From NCBI GenBank assembly GCA_041695085.1, contig JBGFRO010000050.1, positions 1 through 64,000 of the forward strand: DNA of 64,000 bases. The letters are read 5' to 3'. The translations under genes and the position numbers were made by a program. The DNA is from DYFT01 sp041695085. Lineage in GTDB: Bacteria; Bacteroidota; Ignavibacteria; UBA10030. Below are positions 22,786 to 31,010 of the stretch, one piece after another (within the stretch, counting starts at the first letter, position 1; each line of letters starts with the position of its first letter). The notes below the pieces were generated by a model. The model was not told the origin of the DNA. It did not search any database and saw only the letters and a list, made by a program, of their open reading frames with translations.

Positions 22786-23586
22786 TTAATTCACTTTCGA
22801 ATAATCTAATTCGCTCCCGAGAAGACTATGGGGAATCAAAAACACGACAAGCATGATACCGGCAGCAAGGACGATCCACTTGTGTGGATGAGGCGATCGT
22901 TTCAACATCATCAGGGCAACGAGCCAACCGATCAACGCAAGCAAGGTCTTGTTGTCCGTCAAATCGAATCCAACCGGAAATCCGGTCCAGAAATCTCCAA
23001 ACGCATAGCGTTGAACAATCGGACCAAAAATGAATCCTCCAAGAATCAAGCATCCTACGGTAAGATAGGTGAGCGTCCTGTAGGCTGGATTCTTGCTGAA
23101 GTATTCTAATCCGGTCCGCGTCGAAAAGAGCATTGCAAGGAACATGAAGAGAACGTGCGGAACCAAAGCCCACAACGGTACGTCGTCTTTGAAGCGCAAG
23201 ATCGCAGGCTCGCTGCCCGGAAGCAGGAGAGAGCTTTCATCCGACGTCAGTTCCACCTGATATTGAATTTTTCCCGCAGGGGGTTGTGGCGGGATATCAG
23301 CACGGAGGAGACCATTCTCGTTCAACATCGTTATTTCCGTCTGAGGATCATTGGTTGGATATCTCTTCCAGCGAACCTTGCCGGTTATCCTTTCATCGTG
23401 TACTCTGAGTTCAATGCGCAGGGGTGAGTTGCTGCTCTGCGATCGTTGGAGTTCATACGTGATTTCTTGACCGGCGAAATTCACTCTCCCATCAATGGGA
23501 TATGTTGGGCCGGTGGCTCGTTGATAATATGCTGTCCCCATAGCAATGAGAACGGCAATCAGCCACAGAAGAGGGTTCTTGTTCAT
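22786..23586 (-). CDS. Unrecognised membrane protein of the redox cluster
   Basis: A 266-residue protein with an N-terminal signal-anchor (LLWLIAVLIAMGTAYY). A soluble region follows (about 25-125) with a beta-rich, carbohydrate-module-like look (GQEITYELQRS, NENGLLRADIPPQPPAGKIQ). Four further membrane segments lie at about 135-150, 172-192, 205-228 and 235-255. It ends close before the CydA-like genes and runs the same way, so it probably belongs to the same complex or helps to assemble it. No cofactor motif is seen. I do not recognise the family. Confidence 0.65.
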   Translation of the reverse strand: MNKNPLLWLIAVLIAMGTAYYQRATGPTYPIDGRVNFAGQEITYELQRSQSSNSPLRIELRVHDERITGKVRWKRYPTNDPQTEITMLNENGLLRADIPPQPPAGKIQYQVELTSDESSLLLPGSEPAILRFKDDVPLWALVPHVLFMFLAMLFSTRTGLEYFSKNPAYRTLTYLTVGCLILGGFIFGPIVQRYAFGDFWTGFPVGFDLTDNKTLLALIGWLVALMMLKRSPHPHKWIVLAAGIMLVVFLIPHSLLGSELDYSKVN

Positions 23587-23669
23587 CGTGCCTGATTCGA
23601 TATAGTTGCATAAGCAATAAACGTAACCTGCGATTCTCTCTCACAATTTCCCAACCCAACGAGATAGCA

Positions 23670-25832
23670 TTACCGCATTTGCCCAATTCCCATCAGATAC
23701 TTAGCGCGGCGGTCGCTGTTGCGTACCTGTAACAGCTCTTCTACCTCGTCGTCATAGAACGCACCAACGCCGCAGGCACCGAGTCCTCGCGCGCCGGCAG
23801 CAAGATAGGCTCGCTCACCAGACAGACCGATTTCGATGCAACCGTACCGATAATCCCGCTCACCTTGAAGCGTTCCCACACGGCTCTGGTCAATCGTCCA
23901 GACAAAAACCACGGCGGCGCGTTCTAACAATTCTTGTGAGAGCCCGGCGGACGCGATCTTCCGAGAGAACTCGGCGCGCACAACCAACTCCAACTTGTCG
24001 GACTCAGGGTTGTACACATAAACACCTGCCGGAAGTGTCGTGACAGCCCGGACGACAAGGTACAGATGCGACCAGTGCCCACCCTCGGCGAGCGCCGGCT
24101 GATTGTGCCACGGATAACTCTCCCGGATGATGCCTGCAAGATCCTCAAATCTCACCTCGCGGCGGGCAAACTCTCGAAACGACCGGCGCGTCTGGATGAC
24201 CTCAAACAGATCACGCCTGCCGGTACTACTCGCTGGCATTGTGTACGTTTGCCGGGTTGCCCGCCCCGGAACTTTCTCAAAGCGGATGGAAGAGAGAGGG
24301 AGGGAGCCGGCTTTCCAACGCACGGACGTCAGTGCGTGCGAAAGTCGCGCCAATTCCATCTCATCGACCGGTTTGGGGAGGATCGGCAGATCGAACGCGG
24401 GAACCCTCGTCTCCTGTGTTTTGGTGTGGTTTCCCAGCGCTATGATGAGAACTACTCCTTCGTCTGCAGCGTTCAACGTAAGCGCTTCGGAAACCCCGCG
24501 GTCATCAAACAAGCCGACGAGCTGGTACGGCATTCCCAACGCGGTTGCAGCGAGTGTCAGATTGCCAGCAACATGCGCAGCATCAAGTAGCACGTATCGG
24601 TAGGAGCGGTCGCGATACTTCCATACGGTTCGGTCGTATACTACCGTCAAAATGAACGCTACGGGAGAGTTGACGAGCCAGCCATGATACGCCGAGGCTA
24701 ACGCCAGTCGATCCAGCTCTTCACGAGAGCCTGTCTGTGTCAGATCGTGATTCGCTGCGTGATAGTAGTAGATGCCAGATGACATCCCTTCAACGTTCCT
24801 TATAGCAACGTACAAATCCGTCGGGTAGAGTGCTCCCGCAGAAGCCGCCGCACGCAGGAAGATGGTGCCGCCCGGATAGCGCCGCCTTTCCGTTACGCCA
24901 TACGCGTAGTGGAGGAGGTCGGAGAGAGTCTGTTTCGTCAGCGTTGGTTGGCCCGTCTGCCAACGAGGCAGGCGTGATTCCGCCAGCCTCAGACGGGCAT
25001 CGTGCTCTAACCCAACGACCTCTGTGAAGGATTTTCCCGATTGCTTGCGGGGCGGTGGAAGCGCAATCACCGGCTTAGTGGGGAACGATTTGTACTCGTC
25101 CGGCTGGCTTCCCACTAAACGGGGAGCTCGAAACACGCCCCACCGACTTATCCCCGTCGCTTCGTGGATATACTGTGCCCCGCTCATACGCTGCCCCCGA
25201 TGGCTCAACCAGATGCGTCTCGGCGCTTCGGTGGCTTGCTGGTTCTCTGTAAACAGGATCGGAAGCATGATGGATAACCATCGACGAATTTCATTTACGA
25301 CTGGTTGACCACTCCACCGAGCGACAGTAGAACCCGTCGTGAAGCGATTCTCAGCAGGGCTTGTGTTCCGTGCGCCGATCGGACGGTCTTCGTCATCAAG
25401 GATGAAGGTTGGTTGGGGACGAAGAAATTCATACACGATAACGCCTGCAATCAACAGCAACACCGCGACTGCAATACTCCGAGCAGCGATGCGCACGCTT
25501 CGTCTCCACCGCTTGCCATTGGCTTCGAGCAATATCGTCGGACTCTGTTTCCGAAGCCATGCGTTGATAATCGGAAGTTGAAACCAGACATGCGCCGCCA
25601 TCAAGATCAGGACGCAGTAACCGAATAGGTAATGCAGGTCGAACACCGGCAAGTCCATACGAGCGACCCAGAACAGTCCGAGACTTGCCGTTATAAGCAG
25701 GTAGACGAAAAGGAACAGTGAAACGACAACATTCAGATCATAGCGCGGAATTGGACGGCGGAGTACGGCGCGTACAATGACCACGAACGCAAGCACAACC
25801 AGCGGAAGCGTTATCCAGATGGGCTTCTCCAT
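23670..25832 (-). CDS. Membrane-anchored protein with two SagB/nitroreductase domains
   Basis: A 720-residue protein. The first 150 residues have about four membrane helices with paired histidines (LHYLFGYCVLILMAAHVWFQ near 68), like a small b-type cytochrome. Two nitroreductase-fold domains follow. The first, about 280-490, has LRAAASAGALYPTDLYVAIR and YRYVLLDAAHVAGNLTLAAT. The second, about 530-715, has RRSFREFARREVRFEDLAGI, YRYGCIEIGLSGERAYLAA and ARGLGACGVGAFYDDE. These are the hallmarks of SagB-type FMN dehydrogenases. Here no azole-peptide precursor or cyclodehydratase is nearby, so the role is more likely respiratory or quinone-linked than peptide modification. It precedes the 266-residue membrane protein by 83 bases. 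Confidence 0.82.
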   Translation of the reverse strand: MEKPIWITLPLVVLAFVVIVRAVLRRPIPRYDLNVVVSLFLFVYLLITASLGLFWVARMDLPVFDLHYLFGYCVLILMAAHVWFQLPIINAWLRKQSPTILLEANGKRWRRSVRIAARSIAVAVLLLIAGVIVYEFLRPQPTFILDDEDRPIGARNTSPAENRFTTGSTVARWSGQPVVNEIRRWLSIMLPILFTENQQATEAPRRIWLSHRGQRMSGAQYIHEATGISRWGVFRAPRLVGSQPDEYKSFPTKPVIALPPPRKQSGKSFTEVVGLEHDARLRLAESRLPRWQTGQPTLTKQTLSDLLHYAYGVTERRRYPGGTIFLRAAASAGALYPTDLYVAIRNVEGMSSGIYYYHAANHDLTQTGSREELDRLALASAYHGWLVNSPVAFILTVVYDRTVWKYRDRSYRYVLLDAAHVAGNLTLAATALGMPYQLVGLFDDRGVSEALTLNAADEGVVLIIALGNHTKTQETRVPAFDLPILPKPVDEMELARLSHALTSVRWKAGSLPLSSIRFEKVPGRATRQTYTMPASSTGRRDLFEVIQTRRSFREFARREVRFEDLAGIIRESYPWHNQPALAEGGHWSHLYLVVRAVTTLPAGVYVYNPESDKLELVVRAEFSRKIASAGLSQELLERAAVVFVWTIDQSRVGTLQGERDYRYGCIEIGLSGERAYLAAGARGLGACGVGAFYDDEVEELLQVRNSDRRAKYLMGIGQMR

Positions 25833-25846
25833 CGGTTGTCATTTAT

Positions 25847-26566
25847 TCAACGTCGCTGTACCGTTAAGCGCCGAGCATCGCGCCGCATCGCCCATCCGGG
25901 AGGTCCACAGTTCCCCAGAGGCGCGGTGCCTACGGCCACGAAACCAAGGCGCTCGTAGAAAGTTAGATTTCGCTCGTCGCTGATCTCCAAATAACACGGG
26001 CACTGTGCCTCGTCGGCCCGAGCCAGCCCCTCTTTGACCAATGCCGAGCCAAGGCCGCGCCCCCGCAGATCGGGCTCGACCCCGACCACCAGAAGCTACC
26101 AATGCGGTTCGGCAGCGTACTTCTTGTGGAATTTCTGCATAACGCCGTGAACGCCTATGAACTGCGCAAACGGTCGGACTCCAATGCTGAACGGCACGGC
26201 GAGTATTCCGCAGCGAATCATTCCACCGACAGTGATTGTACGACCTGGGGGGATCCAGATCGCTACGGCCCTACCATCGTTCGATTCAGTCGCATGGCCG
26301 TAACGAACCCCATACTGCAGCAACACTCGACTCATCACACGAAGGGATAGTGAACGCTTGTCTGAATCGGGAAAAATCCACGTTAACATCGGGTCATGCG
26401 CAAACGCCCGCTCGAGCGTGATGGCGGCCCGCTCCAAAGCCGCTAACCTCAGCTGTTTGACGTCTTCCGTATTCAAGCTTCTTCTTCCCCTCCAGTGATG
26501 AAGATTTTTCTTGTCGAGGTTGTTGCCTGTCTGATGTCTGATAATGTTCTGGAGAGGAGCTGGCAT
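25847..26566 (-). pseudogene. GNAT N-acetyltransferase interrupted by one in-frame stop codon
   Basis: One continuous frame of 240 codons encodes a GNAT fold: ALERAFAHDPMLTWIFPD near 55, GRAVAIWIPPGRT near 100, then EPHW, a TAG codon at 26096-26098, then LLVVGVEPDLRGRGLGSALV, which contains the acetyl-CoA loop R-G-R-G-L-G, and FYERLGFVAVG. Relatives have a tyrosine at the TAG position, so a single T-A-C/T to T-A-G change explains the break. No frameshift is needed. The start is uncertain; a TTG behind GAGGGG near 26480 fits the domain better than the ATG at 26566. It may be dead, recently mutated or, less likely, read through. Confidence 0.85.
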
Positions 26567-26600
26567 CGACTCTTAACGAGCAAATGTCGCCGCTGAACCA

Positions 26601-27065
26601 TCAACTCTGATTGGACAGATAATTCTGCAATCCCATCTGTTCAATCTGATCTCGCTGCTGTTCTGCCCAATCCACGTGGCCTTCTTCCATTTTGAGAATA
26701 TCGGTCAGCAAATCGGCGGTGGCTTGATCATCCACATCGTGCGCGAGTTTGATGGCACTGTTGTAGGCGCGCACGGCAGCTTGCTCGGCACCCTCATCGT
26801 TGCCGATAATCTCTGGCACGTTTGTTCCGATGGTCATGGGTTTGAGCTTTGAGACCTCGGGAGTTCCTTCGAGGAACAAGATGCGTTTGATGAGCCACTC
26901 GGCGTGGTGCATCTCGTCCTTCGCTTGCTTCTCGACGGCTTTGTGAAGTTTTTCGTACCCCCAGTTGTCGCACATTTCTGAGTGCACCATGTATTGACTG
27001 ATGGCGGTGAGTTCATCTGCTAACAGATCATTGAGCACGGCGATAATTTTGTCGTTTCCTTTCAT
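26601..27065 (-). CDS. bfr: Bacterioferritin
   Basis: Bacterioferritin of 154 residues, the usual family length, a 24-subunit iron-storage shell that oxidises Fe(II) and stores it as mineral. The four-helix ferritin pattern is clear: LLADELTAISQYMVHSEM near 14 with the first ferroxidase glutamate, KDEMHHAEWLIKRILFLEG near 49 with Glu, His and the heme-ligand methionine, and KMEEGHVDWAEQQRDQIEQ near 126 with Glu and His. It is probably a single-gene unit; ATG at 27065 follows AAGGAACGTGCC. Confidence 0.95.
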   Translation of the reverse strand: MKGNDKIIAVLNDLLADELTAISQYMVHSEMCDNWGYEKLHKAVEKQAKDEMHHAEWLIKRILFLEGTPEVSKLKPMTIGTNVPEIIGNDEGAEQAAVRAYNSAIKLAHDVDDQATADLLTDILKMEEGHVDWAEQQRDQIEQMGLQNYLSNQS

Positions 27066-27146
27066 GGCACGTTCCTTTCGCTAGACGATGAATGGAATGA
27101 ATCGATTCGAGTTCTTTATCCAACGCCAATCAAAGCATTCAGCGAA

Positions 27147-27677
27147 TCATTGCTTGACGACCTTCAGCAATTCGCTCAGCGTTTGCTCAGCCAGTGGCTC
27201 ATCGACTCCCAACCAGTAGAGGCGCGTGCCGACCGAAAAGAAGAAGTGCTCCTGCCCCATCCCAAAGCAGCGATGGACAACCTGATCGCCAATCGACCGT
27301 TCGTCGTACTCACCAAAGATAGGATTGCCGGCACGAATCAGCTCTGCCATTTTCCGTTCAGCAGTGCCAGCGTCAGCTTCGTTTGCGTACACCGAAACGT
27401 AGAGCGTTGCTTTGCCGCCCGGTGCGTCATAGAAGCCTATTTCATTTTCCGCCGGCGTCACTCCTTTTGCATGGAGGTGGTCAATCATCTCTTGAGCGGC
27501 GGCACCCGAGAGGAGTTCGCCGAGCTGTAACTCTCCGAGCGTCTCAGGCACGAAACGCTCATTCCTCTGGTACGTAGCTACGTACACAACGCTCACGACA
27601 ACGAGCAGCGCAAGGATCACAACGTACGGGCGCTTCGACGGTTGTTTCTGTTCGGTTGCGGGTTGAATATTTGTCAT
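27147..27677 (-). CDS. Membrane-anchored unknown protein, paralogue 1
   Basis: A 176-residue protein: short cytoplasmic start, one membrane helix (VVILALLVVVSVVYVAT near 20), then a probably periplasmic domain. It shares with the gene at 30363-30917 the segments ETLGELQLGELLSGAAA, MIDHLHAKGV, ATLYVSVYANEADA, AGNPIFGEYDE and the C-terminal FSVGTRLYWLGVDEPLAE. The second half looks like a small mixed alpha/beta sensor or binding domain. No enzyme or metal motif is seen. The two paralogues bracket isocitrate dehydrogenase and the amphi-Trp gene. Confidence 0.7.
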   Translation of the reverse strand: MTNIQPATEQKQPSKRPYVVILALLVVVSVVYVATYQRNERFVPETLGELQLGELLSGAAAQEMIDHLHAKGVTPAENEIGFYDAPGGKATLYVSVYANEADAGTAERKMAELIRAGNPIFGEYDERSIGDQVVHRCFGMGQEHFFFSVGTRLYWLGVDEPLAEQTLSELLKVVKQ

Positions 27678-27871
27678 AGTGTTGTCTTTCTGCTCCGATT
27701 TGATCTCAAAATGTCACCATAGCAGATAGGCGTCCGTGCGGAATCCAGAGAACAGATTGAAAAGTTGTGACTTTGTGATTCGCATCGTGTGATCTCCCGT
27801 GTGTTTTCTCTGCAACGTTCTTTCACGTCCGGGTCTATCTCGCCGGGTGGTGAATAACGAGGAGATTGGGT

Positions 27872-28078
27872 TCAATCGTGAGGATGGTCATGTATTTCGG
27901 CGGGCGAAAGATGTTCTGCCCCTGCCATTTTGCCGAGAAGACGCTCCGGTTGGTGAATCAGAACTGGCAGGTGTTGAGGACAGATCCAGCTTTCCATCCT
28001 CTTGTACCTCAGCGTGAGAAGGGGAACCTCTTCGACACTGCGTCCACAAGCCACGCAGCAGGGGGATCTCGTCCTCAT
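27872..28078 (-). CDS. Small four-cysteine zinc-binding protein, conserved-looking
   Basis: About 68 residues with CCVACGRSVEE near 7 and WICPQHLPVLIHQPERL near 31, arranged like a treble-clef or zinc-ribbon pair, and an acidic, histidine-rich tail (AEHLSPAEIHDHPHD). The ATG at 28078 follows GAGGAG; the longer frame to 28153 has no such site. I remember small proteins of this type being widespread, but no function is known to me. Confidence 0.6.
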   Translation of the reverse strand: MRTRSPCCVACGRSVEEVPLLTLRYKRMESWICPQHLPVLIHQPERLLGKMAGAEHLSPAEIHDHPHD

Positions 28079-28288
28079 TGTTGTTCTCCTCTTTGCTCGG
28101 ATGACTAAGGGTGGTGCGTGGTTGAGATTATTCAACCCCGACACATATTCCAAAAACTATACCAGATAACTCACTCAGATTAAGACGCTCAGAAAATCAA
28201 TACGTAGTCAGGATTTTGTGCAAACTTAGGAATTTCTCCTGAAGACTTTCTCAAAAACGAAAGTACTCTGAAGTCAGTGCTGACCGAG

Positions 28289-29752
28289 TTAATCCTCACC
28301 CTGTGCCTTTGTAAACCCTTTCTCGCCGTCAAACTCCTGTAGTTTCTCCACATGCATCCAACGGAATTGACCGTCAAAGCGTTGCAGCAGGTCGATCAGG
28401 TGCGCATCGGTCAGGTCACCATCCTCCGAGCGGAGGATGAACCGGCATCGGAAGTGGTCAACGCAGTCGGTCATCGCCCCTGTTGGAGTGTAGACCTTTG
28501 TGCCGCGGTTGGAAATCATCTTCAGCTTCAACGGCGTCGGTGAGCACAGCTTTTCCAATCTCTGACCGATGATCTCGGGGTCGTCCGCCGACTCGATGAA
28601 GATATCTGTGCCGATGACACGCCGCTTCGCTGGTCGAACAAGATCAAAGTCTTTTGACCGCTGTGGAATCTTCAGCGGCTTGTACTCGCGCACCTGCCAG
28701 TGTTGAGCTTTGCGGCCAAGGTTGGCGATGATGGCGTCGGTGTAGGCTGTTGTGGAAGTGCCTTTGTCGTACCCCACGATATCGCCCGTGCGATCCTTTC
28801 CTTCTTCGAGTGTCACGAGCAACGCATGTTCGATGGTCGCCGCCGCCTCGAATTCTCCGATGTGCCGCAGCATCATAATGGCCGAGCCGAGAACGGCGGT
28901 GGGATTGATGACATTCTTGCCGGCGTACTTTGGGGCTGAGCCATGGACTGCCTCGAAGATCGCAACGTCGTTCCCGATGTTGGACGAAGGCGCAAAGCCT
29001 AACCCGCCGATCAGCGCCGAAGTGAGATCGCTGATGATATCGCCATTCATGTTGGTCGTTACGATCACCTCGAACTGCTCCGGCCGCTTGACGAGCTGGT
29101 GTGCGCAGTTATCGATAATGATGTGCTGCGACTCGATGTCGGGATATTCTTTCGCAATCTCCTCAAAGGTTCGTTTCATCGTGCCTTCGGTAAGTTTCAT
29201 GATATTGGATTTGGTGGCGCAGTGGATTCGCTTTCGTCCTTCTGCACGGCAGAGCTCAAACGCAAGCCGGATGACCTTCTCCGACCCTTTGCGCGAAATG
29301 AGCTTGAGGCATTGCGCAACGCCGGGAGTCTGCATGTGCTCGATGCCGGCGTAGAGGTCTTCCACGTTCTCCCGCACCACCACAAGATCGATGCCTCGGC
29401 CGTTGTACGGTGTTGGGATGCCGGGAAGTTCGCGGACGGGCCTGATATTGGCAAACGTCTCGAAGAGCTTGCGCAGTGTGACGTTCGCGCTTTTTTCTCC
29501 GAAACCGACGGGCGTTTCGAGTGGACCCTTCAGCACAACGCGCGTTCTTCGGATCGAATCGATCGTCTCATGCGGCACACCGGACTCAATCCCCTTCCTG
29601 AACACGCTCGCTCCCGCCTCACATTCTTCCCATTCGATTGACACACCGACCGCTTCGATGACCCGTCGAGTGGCATTGACCACTTCGGGCCCAATCCCGT
29701 CGCCGGGAATCAACGTGATGGTTTTCTTGCCTGAAGATGTTGTCGTACTCAT
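28289..29752 (-). CDS. icd: Isocitrate dehydrogenase, long type
   Basis: Isocitrate dehydrogenase (487 residues) for the TCA cycle, decarboxylating isocitrate to 2-oxoglutarate. TLIPGDGIGPEVVNATRRV near 13, VVVRENVEDLYAG near 124, KSNIMKLTEG near 182, the metal-binding DNCAHQLVKRPEQF near 213 and EAVHGSAPKYAGKNVINPTA near 270 are typical of the IDH/IMDH family. The extra C-terminal domain of about 140 residues (KRRVIGTDIFIESADDPEII onward) matches the Thermus-like long class. Whether it uses NAD or NADP cannot be decided by eye. ATG at 29752. Confidence 0.93.
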   Translation of the reverse strand: MSTTTSSGKKTITLIPGDGIGPEVVNATRRVIEAVGVSIEWEECEAGASVFRKGIESGVPHETIDSIRRTRVVLKGPLETPVGFGEKSANVTLRKLFETFANIRPVRELPGIPTPYNGRGIDLVVVRENVEDLYAGIEHMQTPGVAQCLKLISRKGSEKVIRLAFELCRAEGRKRIHCATKSNIMKLTEGTMKRTFEEIAKEYPDIESQHIIIDNCAHQLVKRPEQFEVIVTTNMNGDIISDLTSALIGGLGFAPSSNIGNDVAIFEAVHGSAPKYAGKNVINPTAVLGSAIMMLRHIGEFEAAATIEHALLVTLEEGKDRTGDIVGYDKGTSTTAYTDAIIANLGRKAQHWQVREYKPLKIPQRSKDFDLVRPAKRRVIGTDIFIESADDPEIIGQRLEKLCSPTPLKLKMISNRGTKVYTPTGAMTDCVDHFRCRFILRSEDGDLTDAHLIDLLQRFDGQFRWMHVEKLQEFDGEKGFTKAQGED

Positions 29753-29879
29753 CCGCTTTCCCTTTCTTGGATCAGTGAGAGAGTATGGTGTCTACAAAGT
29801 AAAATTCAATTGAATATTTCCAAAATTCAGGGCGTTCTTCTTTTTCGCTTGCGGTAAAGATCGGCAGAGCGCTCGTCGC

Positions 29880-30212
29880 TCAGCGCTTCCGTGTTTGAGA
29901 TGTTCGCCGGTAAGCCTTGCTGAAGCCGGTGGAACGGACGCGACCAGTTTCCCGGCCGGGTCTCCCGCTTGCCCCTTTGGGGCGGATCCACTCCACGTCA
30001 ATCTCAATCTCTTCTTGCCTCCCTTCTCGCTCGTACTCCATCTTGACGCTCGCATCAACCGGAATGACGACACGAACGCCTTTGATCTGAAATACACACG
30101 GCCGATCATCGTCCAGCGCATCCGCGAAGCGGCGCAGTTTGCCTGCCAGAGCTTTTTTCGAATAGACGGCTTGCAATTCCTGACCGTGTCTGCGCTTTTT
30201 GTTGGGCATCAT
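29880..30212 (-). CDS. Amphi-Trp domain protein
   Basis: A 110-residue basic protein of the amphi-Trp domain family. The pattern is KKALAGKLRRFADALDDDRP then VFQIKGVRVVIPVDASVKME and the tryptophan strand QEEIEIDVEWIRP. The last 30 residues are Gly/Arg/Lys rich and not conserved-looking. The function of the family is unknown. It stands alone, between icd and the second membrane-anchored paralogue. Confidence 0.65.
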   Translation of the reverse strand: MMPNKKRRHGQELQAVYSKKALAGKLRRFADALDDDRPCVFQIKGVRVVIPVDASVKMEYEREGRQEEIEIDVEWIRPKGASGRPGRETGRVRSTGFSKAYRRTSQTRKR

Positions 30213-30362
30213 ACTTCCTTAGCGATTGGTTCTTGGTTTGGCTTCTGTCATTGTGCTGTCCTTACGTCATTCAGGAATGGTTGTCAGCTTCCAGACAAAA
30301 TCGAAAGTGTCCGAGCTTCACCCGGTTCATTGTTTGTTCTTCCGCATCGAGTACGATAGACT

Positions 30363-30917
30363 TCAAGGGGAGCGGCCATCTGCGCGGATGTGCGCTATCA
30401 AGCGTTCTACGGTCGGCCGTGCGAGACTCTCATCGACGGCGAGCCAGTAGAGAGTCGATCCGAACGAAAAGAAGTAGTGCAGCTGACTCAATCCGCGACA
30501 CTCCACCAGCGGTTGACCACTTATCTCCTCCTCCCGGTATTCTCCGAATACTGGATTGCCCACCCGGATCCGTTCCGCCATCTTCTCCTCCGCTTGTGTC
30601 GCGTCCTCCCGAGAAGAATAGACTGAGACATACAGCGTAGCATTTCCCGCGGAACCAGTATAGAACCCAATCACATTTCCCGTAGGGGCGATACCCTTCC
30701 CGTGCAGATGATTGATCATACTCTGCGCCGTCGATCCGGTGAGGTTCCCCGTTAAAACAAGTTCTCCAAGCGAGGCCGGAAGAATTTCTGGCTCTGCCGT
30801 CAAAAGATGATAGGACGTCAATCCTACAACGACAACCGTAACAATGATGGCCCACTGTTCGGCTGTTCCGAACCACGTTTTACTTTCTTCGTACGGAGGA
30901 TATGAACATTGTTCCAT
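30363..30917 (-). CDS. Membrane-anchored unknown protein, paralogue 2
   Basis: A protein of about 184 residues with one membrane helix (WAIIVTVVVVGLTSYHLL near 22) and the same outer domain as the gene at 27147-27677: SLGELVLTGNLTGSTAQ, MINHLHGKGIAPTGN, ATLYVSVYSSREDA, VGNPVFGEYREEE and FSFGSTLYWLAVDESLA. ATG at 30917 is behind GGGAGACC and gives a start at the edge of the helix. It lies upstream of nothing obvious and runs toward the amphi-Trp gene. Confidence 0.7.
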   Translation of the reverse strand: MEQCSYPPYEESKTWFGTAEQWAIIVTVVVVGLTSYHLLTAEPEILPASLGELVLTGNLTGSTAQSMINHLHGKGIAPTGNVIGFYTGSAGNATLYVSVYSSREDATQAEEKMAERIRVGNPVFGEYREEEISGQPLVECRGLSQLHYFFSFGSTLYWLAVDESLARPTVERLIAHIRADGRSP

Positions 30918-31010
30918 ATGTGGTCTCCCGGATGCAGCCTGTGTTTGTTTTTTGGTTGTAGAAACCACTCGGCTCGAGCTGCACGCTCGCATACGAACCG
31001 CAAGATGATC

